A stretch of DNA of 64,000 bases from Amyloporia xantha (Eukaryota; Basidiomycota; Agaricomycetes; Polyporales; Adustoporiaceae). Within the stretch, counting starts at the first letter, position 1; each line of letters begins with the position of its first letter. Where the stretch lies: positions 186,001-250,000 of the forward strand of contig JAYKKR010000009.1 of the NCBI GenBank assembly GCA_036971615.1, given 5' to 3'. The notes beneath the pieces are model-generated. The model was not told the origin of the DNA, did not search any database, and saw only the letters and a list, made by a program, of their open reading frames with translations. Shown here piece by piece: positions 63,311 to 64,000 of this stretch. The position numbers and the translations under genes are program-made.

Positions 63311-64000
63311 TGCGAACAGGCCAGAAAATGACAGTCCCAGCCGAGATCAAGCTTTCATAAAAGAGTCTGTGCCACCGTAATACAGTCGTGATCGAATTGT
63401 GCGATTCACCCTCACGGTCGCACGTGCAGCTCGCCAAAATGCTTGCCGAGTCCAGACGGACTTCAAGTCGTACCTTTGCCTTTCGTCAAACGCTGCACTC
63501 TCACATTATCACGATGATGTGGTTCTGTATAACGTACACGGTAGTGTCATAACTTCTATCTGTGCGTCTGATACAGAGAAGGGAAGAGAGACATCCACCA
63601 GACGCGTACGCGAACGATAGCGATTGCACGCCATTGGCCATTGACGTCAAGATAAGTGCAAGCGGGCGAAGGAGGCATAAAGAACACTACATTTCGTGTG
63701 GACAAGGGCGCAGTTACTACGGCCAGCATCTGGATAACCTTGATGGATTGCCAGCCCGATTTCGCCGGTAAGCACTGTTAGTCACAGCAGGCGTCAAGAG
63801 AAACGTGTATGATGTTTAACGGTGAAGAAGGGAAGTAATTAGAGGCATGCGTTTGCGCTGATAGGTTGACGTCAGTCCAGAGCTTCGGGTCCTGAATGCA
63901 ACTTCTATGGCGGTTCTACGACAAGGATGTCTGGTGTCCAAGGATAGCCTGAGCGGATATGAACAACGACAGACGGTGATTAATTGCTGAACATGGGTTA
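63311..64000. other. Upstream region of the ABC transporter
   Basis: It should contain the transporter promoter. An open frame just upstream of the start codon (YESLISAGTVIFWPV) could be an extra 5' exon, but no in-phase splice pair was found. No other gene recognised. Confidence 0.5.

Noticed and set aside
1..64000. CRISPR arrays, operons, ribosome-binding sites
   Set aside because: Intron-rich eukaryotic nuclear sequence; no direct-repeat-spacer pattern is present.

Overview
The window is nuclear DNA of a basidiomycete fungus, most likely a wood-decay Agaricomycete of the Polyporales type. The evidence is many short GT-AG introns (about 50-65 nt), families confined to or expanded in Agaricomycetes (a DUF6535 membrane protein, a FunK1-type kinase, F-box/LRR-like proteins, polyporopepsin-like aspartic proteases), and single-copy eukaryotic housekeeping genes. 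For nearly every gene I rebuilt the exons by hand from splice consensus and required reading-frame closure. Exon sums are divisible by three for all intact models.

Layout. 0-6 kb (+): a DUF6535 gene whose C-terminal region is repeated seven times in tandem, with two introns per repeat. 8-12.2 kb: a decayed F-box paralogue, a broken phosphoketolase fragment and an intact F-box gene (-). 12.3-13.2 kb (+): COQ9, sharing a short divergent promoter with the F-box gene. 13.8-19.0 kb (-): a PMC1-like P-type Ca2+-ATPase of 8 exons. 19.0-26.5 kb: no gene I can recognise. 26.5-29.2 kb (-): a PEX11-family peroxisomal gene with one 1.2-kb intron. 30.0-31.7 kb: CTF8 (-) and an alpha/beta hydrolase (+), divergent, with two ACGCGT boxes between them. 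32.0-36.9 kb (-): two tandem 12-exon pepsin-like aspartic proteases. 38.2-39.9 kb (+): a disordered Ser/Thr/Pro/Ala-rich protein. 41.3-42.1 kb (-): a small Ser/Pro-rich conserved protein. 44.3-45.0 kb: a long, nearly perfect inverted repeat. 47.5-48.6 kb (-): a multi-pass membrane protein. 48.9-51.6 kb: several inverted-repeat elements resembling non-autonomous DNA transposons, plus an F-box relic. 52.5-54.7 kb (-): a FunK1 kinase with an in-frame TAG. 57.3-63.3 kb (-): a complete 25-exon ABCC (MRP-type) transporter.

I see no co-regulated metabolic cluster. Conserved housekeeping genes (COQ9, Ca2+ pump, PEX11, CTF8, ABCC) alternate with lineage-specific, fast-evolving genes (DUF6535, F-box, FunK1, proteases) and repeat debris. 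The most unusual items are the seven-fold exon-pair amplification with signs of gene conversion at 1.4-6.0 kb, GC-AG introns at different positions in the two protease paralogues, the long hairpin at 44.3-45.0 kb, and the oversized PEX11 intron. Family names rest on recognised motifs; no database search was run.
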